Source: an uncultured Acinetobacter sp.
GTDB lineage: Bacteria; Cyanobacteriota; Vampirovibrionia; Gastranaerophilales; Gastranaerophilaceae
Reading direction: 5' to 3'
Assembly: GCA_900321205.1 (NCBI GenBank)
Contig: ONVC01000018.1
Span: 1 to 48,654 of the forward strand
Length of the DNA: 48,654 bases
The notes below the pieces were generated by a model, which had not been told where the DNA came from, ran no database searches, and worked only from the letters and a program-made list of their open reading frames with translations. This document shows, piece by piece, positions 7,946-16,990 of the stretch. Both the position numbers and the translations under genes were made by a program. Each line of letters starts with the position of its first letter. Positions within the stretch are counted from its first letter, which is position 1.

Positions 7946-8335
7946 ATGTACGATTCATTGTGGTATGACAGTTTAATAAAACCGATTTTTCAGCCTCAGG
8001 CATGGGTTTTTTCTTCCGTCTGGGTATTTTTATATACGTTATTGCTGGTATCAGTAATTTTGTACTCGCTGACAATAACTGATAAAAATAAAACGGGCGG
8101 TTATGTTTGTTTGATTGTTCACATGGTTTTTAATCTTTTATGGAGTCCTGTTTTCTTTCTGCTCCACAGGATTGATATCGCCCTTTTGATTGTTTTTATA
8201 ATGCTCTTTTCCGTCATATTAATGATAATTTGCTTTTTTCGTGTTTCCAAACTTTCAGGACTAATTCTTTTTCCGTATATTTTATGGCTGATTTTTGCAG
8301 CGTATCTGAATTATCAAATCCTGATACTAAATTAA
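7946..8335 (+). CDS. TspO/MBR family membrane protein
   Basis: The 129-residue protein has five hydrophobic segments and the conserved aromatic pattern of TspO (translocator protein, tryptophan-rich sensory protein): WYDSLIKPIFQPQAWVFSSVW at the N-terminus, NLLWSPVFF in the middle and LWLIFAAYLNYQI at the end. Family members bind porphyrins or related ligands and are linked to stress signalling; the ligand here is unknown. ATG 7946 follows a CATAAT hexamer by 6 nt and no Shine-Dalgarno is present, so I choose it over the upstream TTG at 7928. It stands alone between lspA and comM. Confidence 0.82.
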   Translation: MYDSLWYDSLIKPIFQPQAWVFSSVWVFLYTLLLVSVILYSLTITDKNKTGGYVCLIVHMVFNLLWSPVFFLLHRIDIALLIVFIMLFSVILMIICFFRVSKLSGLILFPYILWLIFAAYLNYQILILN

Positions 8336-8339
8336 AGAT

Positions 8340-8368
8340 TTAACAAACCGAGAGAATTATTGTATAAT
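8340..8368 (+). promoter_or_regulatory. Promoter of comM, predicted leaderless start
   Basis: TTAACA (8340-8345), 17-nt spacer, TATAAT (8363-8368); ATG is at 8375, so transcription should begin at or next to the start codon. Confidence 0.7.
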
Positions 8369-8374
8369 ACCTCT

Positions 8375-9895
8375 ATGGTAACAAAGGCAATAACAGCGGC
8401 TAATATAGGAATTGACTCCTGTAAAATTGAGGTGGAAGTTGATGTGTCAAATTCTCTGCCTTCCGTTTGTATAGTAGGGCTGCCGGATAGTGCCGTATCT
8501 GAAGCAAAAGAAAGAGTGCATTCGGCAATTAAAAATTCAGGATTTTCATTCCCGACAGGTAAAGTTATTGTAAACCTTGCTCCGGCTGATATCAGAAAAG
8601 AAGGAACAAACTTTGACCTTGCGATAGCCATCTGTATTCTGAAAGAACAAGGTGTAGAGATTCCTGATGATTTGAATACAGGATTTATCGGAGAGCTTTC
8701 GTTAGACGGAACTCTGCGCAGGGTAAACGGCGTTCTTCCGCTTGTAAGCGGTCTGAAAGACAGCGGAGTGACAACGGTGTTTGTGCCGGAGGAAAACTCA
8801 AAAGAGGCTGCGCTTATACAGGGGGTAAATGTTTATGGTGCAAAACACCTGGCTGATATTGTCAATCATTTTTCCGAAACACCCTTGCAAAAAACAGTGG
8901 TTGATATTAATAAATATCTTGAAGATAACGCAAATACAGACTATACATTTGATTTTAAAGATGTAAAAGGACAGCAGAAGGCTAAAAAAGCTTTAGAGAT
9001 AGCGGCAGCAGGCGGTCATAATCTTTTAATGTCAGGTTCTCCCGGCTCAGGGAAAACGCTTATGGCAAAATGTCTTGCGTCTATTCTTCCTCCGCTTGAA
9101 CTTACGGAAGCATTAGAACTTACAAAAATTTACAGCGTGAGCGGTCTTTTACAGAAGGATAATCCGCTTATGACCAAAAGACCGTACAGAGCAGTTCACC
9201 ATACAGCATCTCAGAACGGAATAATCGGTGGTGGTTCAAATCCAAAACCTGGTGAAATTACTCTTGCGCACAGAGGAGTTCTTTTTCTTGATGAGATGGT
9301 TGAGTTCCCAAGACAGGTTCTTGAGGTTCTGCGTCAGCCTCTTGAAGATGGTGAAGTCGTTATATCAAGAGCGAAAAGCTCAATAAAATATCCTGCAAAA
9401 TTTATGCTTGTTGGTGCAATGAACCCTTGTCCCTGCGGATTTTTGGGTGACAAAGAAAAAGAATGTACCTGCTCTGATTTTCAAATCCAAAGGTACCGTT
9501 CAAAACTTTCAGGTCCTCTTTTAGACAGAATTGATTTGGTTATTAATGTTCCGAGGCTTTCTACAGAGGAACTTATTAATGTAAAAACCGAATCAGAGCC
9601 TTCCGCAAAAATAAGAGAACGTGTTATAAGAGCCAGAAAGATTCAGGCAAAAAGATACGAAAACGAAGGAGTCTTAACCAACTCAGAACTTAGCACAAAA
9701 CAAATTAAAAAATATTGCAAAACAGATGAAAAGACAACTGAGTTTCTAAAACTTGCAGCTCAAAAGTACCGGCTTTCAGGCAGAAAATTTGACAGAATAT
9801 TAAAATTATCAAGAACAATTGCGGATTTAAACGAAAGCGAAAATATAATGCTGGAACATGTTACCCTTGCTCTTCAATATAAGGCAGATATTTAA
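8375..9895 (+). CDS. comM: YifB/ComM family Mg-chelatase-like AAA+ ATPase
   Basis: ComM is a hexameric helicase that aids branch migration during natural transformation; YifB homologues are widespread. From ATG 8375 the protein has 506 residues: an N-terminal ChlI/Lon-like domain (VGLPDSAVSEAKERV, VNLAPADIRKEG), a central AAA+ core with Walker A GSPGSGKT and Walker B LFLDEM, a Mg-chelatase middle with CPCGFLGDKEKECTC (zinc-type cysteines), and a C-terminal lid domain (YRLSGRKFDRILKLSRTIADL). Starts upstream of 8375 would lie inside the promoter. Whether this organism is transformable cannot be judged here. Confidence 0.92.
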   Translation: MVTKAITAANIGIDSCKIEVEVDVSNSLPSVCIVGLPDSAVSEAKERVHSAIKNSGFSFPTGKVIVNLAPADIRKEGTNFDLAIAICILKEQGVEIPDDLNTGFIGELSLDGTLRRVNGVLPLVSGLKDSGVTTVFVPEENSKEAALIQGVNVYGAKHLADIVNHFSETPLQKTVVDINKYLEDNANTDYTFDFKDVKGQQKAKKALEIAAAGGHNLLMSGSPGSGKTLMAKCLASILPPLELTEALELTKIYSVSGLLQKDNPLMTKRPYRAVHHTASQNGIIGGGSNPKPGEITLAHRGVLFLDEMVEFPRQVLEVLRQPLEDGEVVISRAKSSIKYPAKFMLVGAMNPCPCGFLGDKEKECTCSDFQIQRYRSKLSGPLLDRIDLVINVPRLSTEELINVKTESEPSAKIRERVIRARKIQAKRYENEGVLTNSELSTKQIKKYCKTDEKTTEFLKLAAQKYRLSGRKFDRILKLSRTIADLNESENIMLEHVTLALQYKADI

Positions 9896-9929
9896 TTGTA
9901 AATTTTGTTAACATTTGATAAGTAATGTG

Positions 9930-9958
9930 TTCACAAATGGTGATTGAAAGTGTATCAT
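9930..9958 (+). promoter_or_regulatory. Promoter of the acyltransferase gene, predicted leaderless start
   Basis: TTCACA (9930-9935), 17-nt spacer, TATCAT (9953-9958), then 6 nt to ATG 9965. Confidence 0.6.
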
Positions 9959-9964
9959 AGGATT

Positions 9965-10789
9965 ATGGTTAACCTAGAGGAGTTATATTGTGAAATTCCG
10001 CCTACGAAATTGCGGAATATAGATGAAAAATTCTGCCCTTCAGCAACAACACCTTTTTGGCTGTGGGTTGCGGACAGATATTTCTACGGAATGCTGGAAA
10101 AACGATTCCACGGGTTTTATTACAAGGGTAAGGAAAAGTTTTATACACAAAAAGACCCTGATACACCAATAATCATGTTTGCTCCGCATCATAACTGGTG
10201 GGATGGTATTGTCGGTTATAATATTTGTAACCGTATTTATAAAAAAGAAATCCGTCTTATGATAGAAGAACTTAATCGTTTTCCTCTGATAAGACGCGGC
10301 GGTGCGTTCAGCGTTAACAAGAAGTCTCCGCAAGCATCTCTGCCGGCTTTGAGATATGCGGTTGAAACTATGGGTGACCCAAACAATATTTTGTATATTT
10401 TCCCGGAAGGTATAATCAAACCGCCAAATCACAGACCGTTTGAACTGCAAACCGGCATGACATATATTGCTGAGAAAGCTGCAAAAAAATACGGCAAAGT
10501 TGCGCTTATGCCGGTTGCGGTAAACTATTATTTTCTCCGTGATAACAGACCCGAAGTTTTGGTTGAATTTGGTGATATCATACATTTGGATAACAGCACA
10601 AAAATTGACAGAAGAGAATACACTCATACATTGGGAAAAGTTTTGGAAAAACTTTGTGATAAACAGGTTGATGAGGTTCATAACGGAAGATTAAAAGACT
10701 ATAAGGTTTTATTCCAGAGCAAACTCAGATGGTACAGAAGAATAGAACAGAGACTCAAAAAAATTGAGCCTAAAAATTCCGGGGTATAA
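9965..10789 (+). CDS. PlsC-like glycerophospholipid acyltransferase
   Basis: The 274-residue protein (from ATG 9965) carries the LPLAT signatures: the HX4D catalytic block in APHHNWWD, a GGAFSVNKKS substrate loop and FPEG in YIFPEGIIKP. It would transfer an acyl group to lysophosphatidate or another acceptor at the inner membrane face; no strong transmembrane segment is visible. ATG 9965 is 6 nt after TATCAT; the TTG at 9944 would lie within the promoter. It ends 1 nt before the convergent ATP-grasp gene. It might be plsC itself or one of the diverged LPLAT paralogues. Confidence 0.8.
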   Translation: MVNLEELYCEIPPTKLRNIDEKFCPSATTPFWLWVADRYFYGMLEKRFHGFYYKGKEKFYTQKDPDTPIIMFAPHHNWWDGIVGYNICNRIYKKEIRLMIEELNRFPLIRRGGAFSVNKKSPQASLPALRYAVETMGDPNNILYIFPEGIIKPPNHRPFELQTGMTYIAEKAAKKYGKVALMPVAVNYYFLRDNRPEVLVEFGDIIHLDNSTKIDRREYTHTLGKVLEKLCDKQVDEVHNGRLKDYKVLFQSKLRWYRRIEQRLKKIEPKNSGV

Positions 10790-10790
10790 G

Positions 10791-11951
10791 CTAAGTAATA
10801 AAAGCACCCTGCTCTTTGCTTAAAATCATTTCTATCTCATCATCATCACTTGTTGAACCGAAAACAACCCCAAACAAAGGATTAGCTTTGAAGTTAACAC
10901 GTCTCACTTCAAATACGTTTGAGAAATTATCAAGATAACCGTTAAAATTGAAATCACGAACAGAGCTCTTTGGAAATCCTTTAGGGATATCAACCAACGA
11001 AGCGTAGTAAGTTAAAGGTTTCGCATTCTGGAGTATTGTACTCCAGTCAGGATGTTTCTGGGATTCAAAATATTCATAGATATTAAATCCCCATGCGTAT
11101 TTTGCAATATCGGAAACACACCAGTTAGCAAAACGCAGAGGATTTACTTCCAGCGGAACAATTTTTCCTGCCTCATTAATTCTTAGTTCCAAATTAAGCG
11201 GAAAGTTTTTGATTTTGAGTTTTTTCCCAATTTCTTCCAGTAATGATGTAAATTCCTGCAAATGTTCCATTATTATTGTTGCATTAGTTACATACAGTTT
11301 TTCATTTATCTTGTCATCTTCCCTGTATAAACGTTTGAATATGTTGAAAATCATTGGCTCACCGTTTCGGTCATAATATGCATCAACCGAAAAATCAGTA
11401 CCTTTGATTACTTCTTCTATTAAAATGATTGTAGAGTTAACAACGTTTTCATTGTATTTTGATTTGTTTGTTGCAATTTCTTTGTGAAGTCTTTTTACAT
11501 TAGGCTCCCATTCTGCAACTTCGTTTATCATACGAACGCCGAAATTCAGGTAACCAACCGACGGCTTTAATGCCAGAGGGTATGTGTATTCTTCTTTTTC
11601 AACGTAGTTTATGTCCAGATATTCAAGTGATGTGTAGTAAAAATCAGGATACATCTCTTTAAAAGTATCACGGAATAAAACTTTGTCCTTGAAAGTTTTT
11701 ATATACTGAGTAAGGTTTGACTTTGGTAAATTTTCCACAACCCAGCTTATGGCATTTTCAGAGTTTGATAAAATAAGCGGAAATTCCTGTTTTAAATAAT
11801 ATTCGGTTGCTTTTTCGGATGACCAGAGGTTTAAAACATCTTCCTCCAAACCGCAGTATTCAATTGTTTCATTATCAAGGACTGCCCAGTCGTGATTAAT
11901 GATACTGCTTATCATATATTCTGAAACATACGGTTTTTCTATGATGTACAT
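10791..11951 (-). CDS. ATP-grasp domain protein
   Basis: The 386-residue protein shows an ATP-grasp fold: YPLALKPSVGYLNFGVRM (ATP-binding beta strand and lysine), IILIEEVIKGTDFSVDAYYD, and LELRINEAGKIVPLEVNPLRF with the metal-binding E and N. Such enzymes ligate a carboxylate to an amine or thiol through an acyl-phosphate. The C-terminal 90 residues are specific to this protein. The substrate cannot be named from sequence. The start has AAGAGGT upstream and a minus-strand TATAAT further up, so it shares a short divergent region with the uracil-DNA glycosylase gene. Confidence 0.78.
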   Translation of the reverse strand: MYIIEKPYVSEYMISSIINHDWAVLDNETIEYCGLEEDVLNLWSSEKATEYYLKQEFPLILSNSENAISWVVENLPKSNLTQYIKTFKDKVLFRDTFKEMYPDFYYTSLEYLDINYVEKEEYTYPLALKPSVGYLNFGVRMINEVAEWEPNVKRLHKEIATNKSKYNENVVNSTIILIEEVIKGTDFSVDAYYDRNGEPMIFNIFKRLYREDDKINEKLYVTNATIIMEHLQEFTSLLEEIGKKLKIKNFPLNLELRINEAGKIVPLEVNPLRFANWCVSDIAKYAWGFNIYEYFESQKHPDWSTILQNAKPLTYYASLVDIPKGFPKSSVRDFNFNGYLDNFSNVFEVRRVNFKANPLFGVVFGSTSDDDEIEMILSKEQGAFIT

Positions 11952-12014
11952 TATTACCTCTTGTCAAGTAATATTATAATACAAACAGTAAAATATTTGT
12001 TGTATAATTCCTTT

Positions 12015-12599
12015 ATGTACGAAGAACTTGAAAAGGTTTATCAGAACTGCCTTAACTGTCAAAAATGCGTATTGGGACAAACCAGAAATAATATTGTTTT
12101 TTCTGACGGAGTACCTAATCCGAAACTTATGCTTATCGGAGAAGCTCCCGGCTTTTATGAAGATAAAGAGGGAAAACCGTTTGTCGGAAAGGCAGGGCAG
12201 CTTCTGGACAAAATCTTTGAATCGGTGGGTCTTACAAGAAAACGGGATGTATATATTTGTAACACCGTAAAATGCAGACCGCCGGAAAACAGGAATCCTG
12301 AACCTGTTGAGAAAGAAGCTTGTTGGGAGTATTTAAAGGCTCAGCTTGATATTATTCAGCCAAAAATAATATTGTTGTGCGGTAATGTTGCGGTACAGTC
12401 GATATTAGGAAATATAGGCGGAATTACAAAAATACGTGGTAAATGGTTTGAAGGTAGTGAAATTGTCCACGGTGCAAAACTTATGCCGATTTTTCATCCT
12501 TCCTACCTTCTTAGAAACGACTCACGGGAAAAAGGCAGTCCAAAATGGTTAATGTGGCAGGACATTCAGGAAATTAAACGGGAATATGATAAATTATAA
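12015..12599 (+). CDS. Family 4 uracil-DNA glycosylase (4Fe-4S)
   Basis: This base-excision enzyme removes uracil from DNA. The 194-residue protein has the family 4 pattern: CLNCQKC near residues 12-18 and CNTVKCRPPENRNPE in the middle with a later Cys (KEACWE) supply the cluster ligands, GEAPGFYEDKEGKPFVGKAG is the uracil-binding loop, and HPSYLLRN is the DNA-intercalating motif. ATG 12015 follows TTGTATAAT by 6 nt without a Shine-Dalgarno, so the in-frame start at 11961 is rejected. A clean terminator follows at 12602-12632, so it is monocistronic. Confidence 0.92.
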   Translation: MYEELEKVYQNCLNCQKCVLGQTRNNIVFSDGVPNPKLMLIGEAPGFYEDKEGKPFVGKAGQLLDKIFESVGLTRKRDVYICNTVKCRPPENRNPEPVEKEACWEYLKAQLDIIQPKIILLCGNVAVQSILGNIGGITKIRGKWFEGSEIVHGAKLMPIFHPSYLLRNDSREKGSPKWLMWQDIQEIKREYDKL

Positions 12600-12601
12600 A
12601 A

Positions 12602-12632
12602 AGCAGTTACAGAACATTGTAACTGCTTTTTT
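12602..12632 (+). terminator. Rho-independent terminator after the uracil-DNA glycosylase gene
   Basis: Stem AGCAGTTACA/TGTAACTGCT with loop GAACAT, then six T. Confidence 0.9.
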
Positions 12633-12653
12633 ATACAAAATTTTTGATTTGTT

Positions 12654-13469
12654 TTAATCGGGATTAACTATTTTTGCCCAGTCTGCACGAGGGTCAGGAC
12701 CTTCCGGTCTTTTTGCAGCTGCGATTTCTGCTGCAGACGGATTAGAAGGTATATGAGTCATTGCATTAACCATATTTTCCTGATTTTCTTTGGCATCTTT
12801 TTCCGCCAAATCACTATAATATCTTATCTGGCTTTCTACCTGTTCATATAAATTTGATATTTTGTATGTTCCGTCATTTTCTATTGATGAGGCAACTGTT
12901 TTTAGCATTTCTTCGTATTTTGCTTGAAAGCATTTTAAGTTGGAGGCAATTTTACGATTTGAATTATATGCATCATCGATGCATTTATTGTATTCTGTTA
13001 GTATTCGTTCACCCTCTTTTTTATTGTCTGACAGTGCCATAAATTTTCTGTCTGGAATACGCAGGGTACTTTCGGTAACTTTTGTTTGTGGTTTATCTTG
13101 TTGAGCATCAGTTTTCTTCGGTTCATATGAGGCAATGTTTTCTTCTGTTTTTGTATGTGTTTCCAGTTTTTTAATGACATTATTAAGTCTGGTACGATAA
13201 TCTTCATAGGTTTTGCTTACTATATAGGAAATAGACTTGGAAAGTGTTTTTACTTGACCTAACCATGCTTGAAGCGTGTTTTTTTCGGTATTATCTATAA
13301 CTCCGTCTTGTAAAGCATTGTCTAAATCTCTTTGTACACTATTTTCTATGCCAGCCAAAGTATTTCCGATTTTTTGTGAATTATATACATCTGCCGGCTT
13401 AAGATTAATATCATCAGGTGTTTTGTATTCCGGCACATTAGAACTACTGTTAACATTTTGTATGCCCAT
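12654..13469 (-). CDS. Hypothetical protein, helical, cytoplasmic
   Basis: I do not recognise this 271-residue protein. It starts MGIQNVNSSSNVPEYKTPDD with a polar, low-complexity N-terminus, continues with heptad-like helical stretches (about residues 70-115 and 150-230), an internal Thr/Lys/Gln-rich linker (TKTEENIASYEPKKTDAQQD, 106-125) and a Pro/Ala-rich tail. It has no signal peptide or membrane segment. AAGGAGAG lies 6 nt before ATG. The segment ALQDGVIDNTEKNTLQAWL has the look of a degenerate EF-hand-like turn, but I do not claim calcium binding. It is probably a lineage-specific structural protein. Confidence 0.7.
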   Translation of the reverse strand: MGIQNVNSSSNVPEYKTPDDINLKPADVYNSQKIGNTLAGIENSVQRDLDNALQDGVIDNTEKNTLQAWLGQVKTLSKSISYIVSKTYEDYRTRLNNVIKKLETHTKTEENIASYEPKKTDAQQDKPQTKVTESTLRIPDRKFMALSDNKKEGERILTEYNKCIDDAYNSNRKIASNLKCFQAKYEEMLKTVASSIENDGTYKISNLYEQVESQIRYYSDLAEKDAKENQENMVNAMTHIPSNPSAAEIAAAKRPEGPDPRADWAKIVNPD

Positions 13470-13549
13470 TTATACTCTCCTTATGGTTACTTACTTACAT
13501 GTATTTAAAGTATTCCAAAATTTTGGTATTTCATAACATAAAAAATCTT

Positions 13550-14563
13550 TTACAAAACTTTGCATTTAATAAGCAGGTCATCTCCGATAAGTTTAGTGTC
13601 ATATATTTCTAAATTTTTTGCAGCTGATATTTTTTTATATTTACCCCCGTTAAAACAACTTTTTCCTTCGTTGTCGTTCAGAATTTTTGGCGCAATAAAC
13701 TGGTACACTTCATCTATAAGCCCTTCTTTCAGCATTGAGCCTGCAAGAGTTCCGCCGCATTCGACAAAAACTGTGTGAATTCCTTTTTTATACAACTCTG
13801 ATAAAACTGCTTTGACGTCAAGTTTTCCGTCTTTCAGAGGTGTATTATCTTTTGTTGCAACATAAATCTCTCCATGTTTAAATATTTGTGCATTTTTAGG
13901 GATACGGCAATCTTTATCTAATATACATTTACTCTGATGTTCCATTTTTGGATTATCAGCAAGAACGGTATTTGAGCTTGTCATTATACAGTCAAACTCG
14001 TTTCTCATTTTATAAACTTCTTTTCTGGCTTTGTCAGAGGTTATCCACTTTGAATCTCCGGTTTCTGTGGCGATTTTGCCGTCCATTGTTGTTGCGGTTT
14101 TCAGTACAACGTACGGAAGTTTTTCTTTCATGTTTTTTATAAAAACTCTGTTTAAAAATTCGGCTTCCTCTTTTAAAATTCCTGTTGAAATTTCTATTCC
14201 TGCCTGTTTTAGCTTTGTAATTCCATCTACAACAGGATTAATATCTTTCATTCCTATTACAACTTTTTTAAGTTTTCTTTCTATTATCAAATCAACGCAG
14301 GGAGGAGTTTTCCCGAAATGAGAACAGGGTTCAAGGTTTACGTATAAAGTTCCGCCTTCTGCCTCGTTATTTTTAAGTTTTAAAAGTGCATCACGTTCTG
14401 CGTGGTTATCTCCGTATTTGTGATGATATCCTTTTGACACAACCTTACCGAATTTATCCAGAACAACACAACCGACAAGAGGATTAGGTGCAACTTTACC
14501 CCTGCCTTTTAAGGCAAGTCTGAAACACTCTTTCATGTATTTTTCATCATCGGACAGTTTCAT
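13550..14563 (-). CDS. ribD: Bifunctional riboflavin deaminase/reductase RibD
   Basis: RibD catalyses the second and third steps of riboflavin synthesis: deamination of the pyrimidinone and NADPH-dependent reduction of the ribosyl group. The 337-residue protein has the N-terminal CDA-type zinc deaminase domain (HAERDAL, EPCSHFGKTPPC) and a C-terminal reductase domain (ATTMDGKIATETGDSKWITS, VFVECGGTLAGSML). No FMN riboswitch or other rib gene is nearby. It starts 1 nt after the stop of the upstream endonuclease IV-like gene, so translation is coupled, and it is the last gene of a minus-strand run from 16790. Confidence 0.95.
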   Translation of the reverse strand: MKLSDDEKYMKECFRLALKGRGKVAPNPLVGCVVLDKFGKVVSKGYHHKYGDNHAERDALLKLKNNEAEGGTLYVNLEPCSHFGKTPPCVDLIIERKLKKVVIGMKDINPVVDGITKLKQAGIEISTGILKEEAEFLNRVFIKNMKEKLPYVVLKTATTMDGKIATETGDSKWITSDKARKEVYKMRNEFDCIMTSSNTVLADNPKMEHQSKCILDKDCRIPKNAQIFKHGEIYVATKDNTPLKDGKLDVKAVLSELYKKGIHTVFVECGGTLAGSMLKEGLIDEVYQFIAPKILNDNEGKSCFNGGKYKKISAAKNLEIYDTKLIGDDLLIKCKVL

Positions 14564-14564
14564 T

Positions 14565-15383
14565 TTACAAACCTAAATAAAAATCCTTCATCAGCTTTGC
14601 ATCGTCTTCAATATTAGGGCTTTCACATACGATTGCACCTTTTACGTTAAAATCCTTGAAAGCTCTTAAAAGGTCTTTGTAATTCATATCTGATTCTTCA
14701 AGGTTGAGATGTTTCTTTTCGCCTTTATCACCGTATTCTATTCCTGCAATATGTGCGTGGAAATTATCAAGAGCAACCTGCCCCAGTTCATTACCTATGG
14801 TTTCAAAGATTTGGCAAAAATCCTTATATTCATTTACCCCGCCATTGTAACGAGCGTGAAGATGAGAAAAATCAACGCAAGGTAAAACTGTTTCAAATTC
14901 TTTTGAAAGCCTTATAATTTCTTCCAGGTCGCCCCACTGAGTTGCTTTACCTGTTGTTTCCGGTCTTATCCAGATTTTGTTATTAACTTTTTTGAGTTCT
15001 GTTGTAATTATCTCAATTTTATCTCTTATTTGCTTGTAGACCGTTTCTTTGTCCATCCCCAGATAAAATCCGGCATGGAAGGTTATGCTGAATCCGCCGA
15101 GCTCGAATGCTGTTTGTGCTGTTTCAATAATACGCTGAATGCTGGCTTCAACTTTATCCTCTTCTCTTGCATTAAGGTTTACATAAAAAGGAGCGTGAGC
15201 AGTAATAACTTTATTTGAAGAACCTACGGCTTCTCTGCTTTTGTCACTTATTCTTACGCCTCTTACAAACTCCAGCTCTAATCCGTCAAGTCCCATAGAA
15301 TCAAGAACTTTAAACCCTTCTTCGTACCCTTTGTTGCCTGCTTTAAGCGGAACACCCGCTGTTATAAAATTTAACTTATCCAC
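14565..15383 (-). CDS. Endonuclease IV-like TIM-barrel protein
   Basis: The 272-residue protein is a sugar-phosphate-isomerase-type TIM barrel. Candidates for all nine zinc ligands of Nfo endonuclease IV are visible: His in AHAPFYVNL, His in FHAGF, Glu in RPETTGK, Asp and His in CVDFSHLHAR, His in HAHIAGIE, Asp and His in GDKGEKKH, and Glu in CESPN. It should cut DNA at abasic sites and would complement the uracil-DNA glycosylase at 12015. The start is GTG 15383 with AAGGGG upstream. It is directly upstream of ribD and 67 nt downstream of the formyltransferase. It could also be an archaeal-type Nfo homologue with another substrate. Confidence 0.82.
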   Translation of the reverse strand: MDKLNFITAGVPLKAGNKGYEEGFKVLDSMGLDGLELEFVRGVRISDKSREAVGSSNKVITAHAPFYVNLNAREEDKVEASIQRIIETAQTAFELGGFSITFHAGFYLGMDKETVYKQIRDKIEIITTELKKVNNKIWIRPETTGKATQWGDLEEIIRLSKEFETVLPCVDFSHLHARYNGGVNEYKDFCQIFETIGNELGQVALDNFHAHIAGIEYGDKGEKKHLNLEESDMNYKDLLRAFKDFNVKGAIVCESPNIEDDAKLMKDFYLGL

Positions 15384-15450
15384 AATTACCCCTTTTTCTT
15401 TTCTGTTTGATATCCCGGCAATTAATATTGTATAATTTACTCCTTGTCCC

Positions 15451-16392
15451 CTATTTGAATTCTTCGCCTATTTTCGGGTTGACAATTCTGATAAAATCTT
15501 TGCTGTCACCCATAAAGAAACTACCAAACTGCATAACAGTCGGAACAAGCAGCCCTTTTGAAGTTGCTATGAAAAATTTATCGTCTTCTATTTTTGCAAT
15601 AGTTCCTGCAGGATGCGGAAGACTGAAAGCATCAGATGCAACTTCAGCTTTCATTATTTTCATCATATTCCCCCTGAAAGTTGTGCCGGCAAGAATAAAC
15701 GGGTTGAGCGCTCTGATAAATCTTTCAAGTTCTTCCGCCGGTCTTTCATAGTTTATATAAATCTCTCTGTTGCTTAATCCGTCAGCCCTTACAAACTCTC
15801 CCTTTGGCTGAGGAATTCTCGGAAGCGGCTGTGTTTCATACAGCTGTAAAACCTGAAGCAGGAGCTCAATACCGATATAGTTTAGCTCGTTAAAAATAGT
15901 TCCCATTGTTGCCTTAGATGGAATATGGTACGGCTTTTGTGCAATAATATCTCCCGTGTCAAAGTTTTCATCCATAAAATGTAATGTTACCCCGGTTTCG
16001 GTTTCGCCGTTTATAATAACTCTTGAATAAGGATTTCCTCCCCTGTATTTCGGAAGCATAGACGGGTGAACGTTAATAAATCCGTCACGAGTTGATTCCA
16101 GAAGGACTTTCGGTATTTTATAGTTGTAAGAACAAACTACTGCAGCATCAACGTCAAGCTCTTTAACGGTCTGAATTAACTGTGGCTCATCAAGTTCATC
16201 AAAGTCAATGTAATTAAGTCCTCTTGACTGAATAAACCTTTTGAAATCGTTGTACATGTTGTGGTCTTTTTTAGGTCCTAAAACACCCACGATATTAATT
16301 CCCGACATCAAAAGACCGTCAATTCCTATATAAGCCATATCAGGAATACCGACAAATAATATTCTTTTTTTGAATGAGGTTTTATTAAACAT
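15451..16392 (-). CDS. Formyltransferase of the methionyl-tRNA formyltransferase family
   Basis: The 313-residue protein has a formyltransferase domain with the catalytic triad N107, H109 and D148 (INVHPSMLPKYRGGNP and FDTGDI) and a C-terminal OB-like domain of the Fmt type (NPFILAGTTFRGNMMKIMKAE, GTIAKIEDDKFFIATSKG). It would move a formyl group from 10-formyl-tetrahydrofolate to an amine. Length equals Fmt, but the N-terminal region (MAYIGIDGLLMSGINIVGVLGPKKDHN) departs from canonical Fmt, so an ArnA- or sugar-type formyltransferase is possible. Its ATG overlaps the upstream stop as TAATG, so it is translationally coupled to the gene at 16392-16790. Confidence 0.8.
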   Translation of the reverse strand: MFNKTSFKKRILFVGIPDMAYIGIDGLLMSGINIVGVLGPKKDHNMYNDFKRFIQSRGLNYIDFDELDEPQLIQTVKELDVDAAVVCSYNYKIPKVLLESTRDGFINVHPSMLPKYRGGNPYSRVIINGETETGVTLHFMDENFDTGDIIAQKPYHIPSKATMGTIFNELNYIGIELLLQVLQLYETQPLPRIPQPKGEFVRADGLSNREIYINYERPAEELERFIRALNPFILAGTTFRGNMMKIMKAEVASDAFSLPHPAGTIAKIEDDKFFIATSKGLLVPTVMQFGSFFMGDSKDFIRIVNPKIGEEFK

Positions 16393-16790
16393 TAAACTTT
16401 AACCTTAATAATATCTTTAAGTATTTTTGAACACTCGTCAACCATGTTCGCACAATGAGCTTTTCTTTCCGGTGATGCCATATCCATACCTGCTGTTAAA
16501 ACTCTGCAGCAGGTAGCTTTGTGATTTTTCTTAAATTCTTCAATAAACTCTCTTGCTTTGGCTCTTGCCAGATAATCGTTTCCTTCAGAGTTATTTTTAC
16601 CGAACAGGTAGCCTATAATACACTGGGAAGCTCCTATTGCTCCGCAAAGGCAGCCGGAACCCATTCCGCCTGAGAAAGATGATGCGACCGGCAACAGTTC
16701 TTTTGGAACTATACCTTCATCAATAGCATTTTGCATAACGCTTTCTGCGCAGGAATAACCTTGTTCCGTAAAATATTCAACAGCCTTCAT
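16392..16790 (-). CDS. C-GCAxxG-C-C family putative redox protein
   Basis: The 132-residue protein matches the C_GCAxxG_C_C family: GYSCAESV (C14), GSGCLCGAIGASQC (C47, C49, C57) and a C-terminal CC plus further Cys (TCCRVLTAG, HCANMVDEC). These conserved cysteines suggest a metal or redox site; the biochemical role of the family is not established. The stop overlaps the formyltransferase start (TAATG). The 200 bp upstream carry several ATTTACC repeats. Confidence 0.82.
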   Translation of the reverse strand: MKAVEYFTEQGYSCAESVMQNAIDEGIVPKELLPVASSFSGGMGSGCLCGAIGASQCIIGYLFGKNNSEGNDYLARAKAREFIEEFKKNHKATCCRVLTAGMDMASPERKAHCANMVDECSKILKDIIKVKV

Positions 16791-16990
16791 CCATCAATAC
16801 CTTTTATATATTTATCCAAATACATTTACCTAAATATATTTACCCCCCTATTTTATCATTAAATGCGATTTTATGGAAGGAAATAGAAACTCACTTTAAC
16901 ATATTTACCCTAAAATCCTCCGTTTAGATGATACGAAATTGTTAAATATATACGATAATTAAAGAAAATAATTGGGGAGATTGGGGCTTT

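Noticed and set aside
11961..12014. Longer N-terminus for the uracil-DNA glycosylase
   Set aside because: The upstream part overlaps the promoter hexamer and is hydrophobic and unlike the family N-terminus.
13550..16990. FMN riboswitch for the ribD run
   Set aside because: No conserved FMN aptamer sequence was seen upstream of 16790 or 14563.
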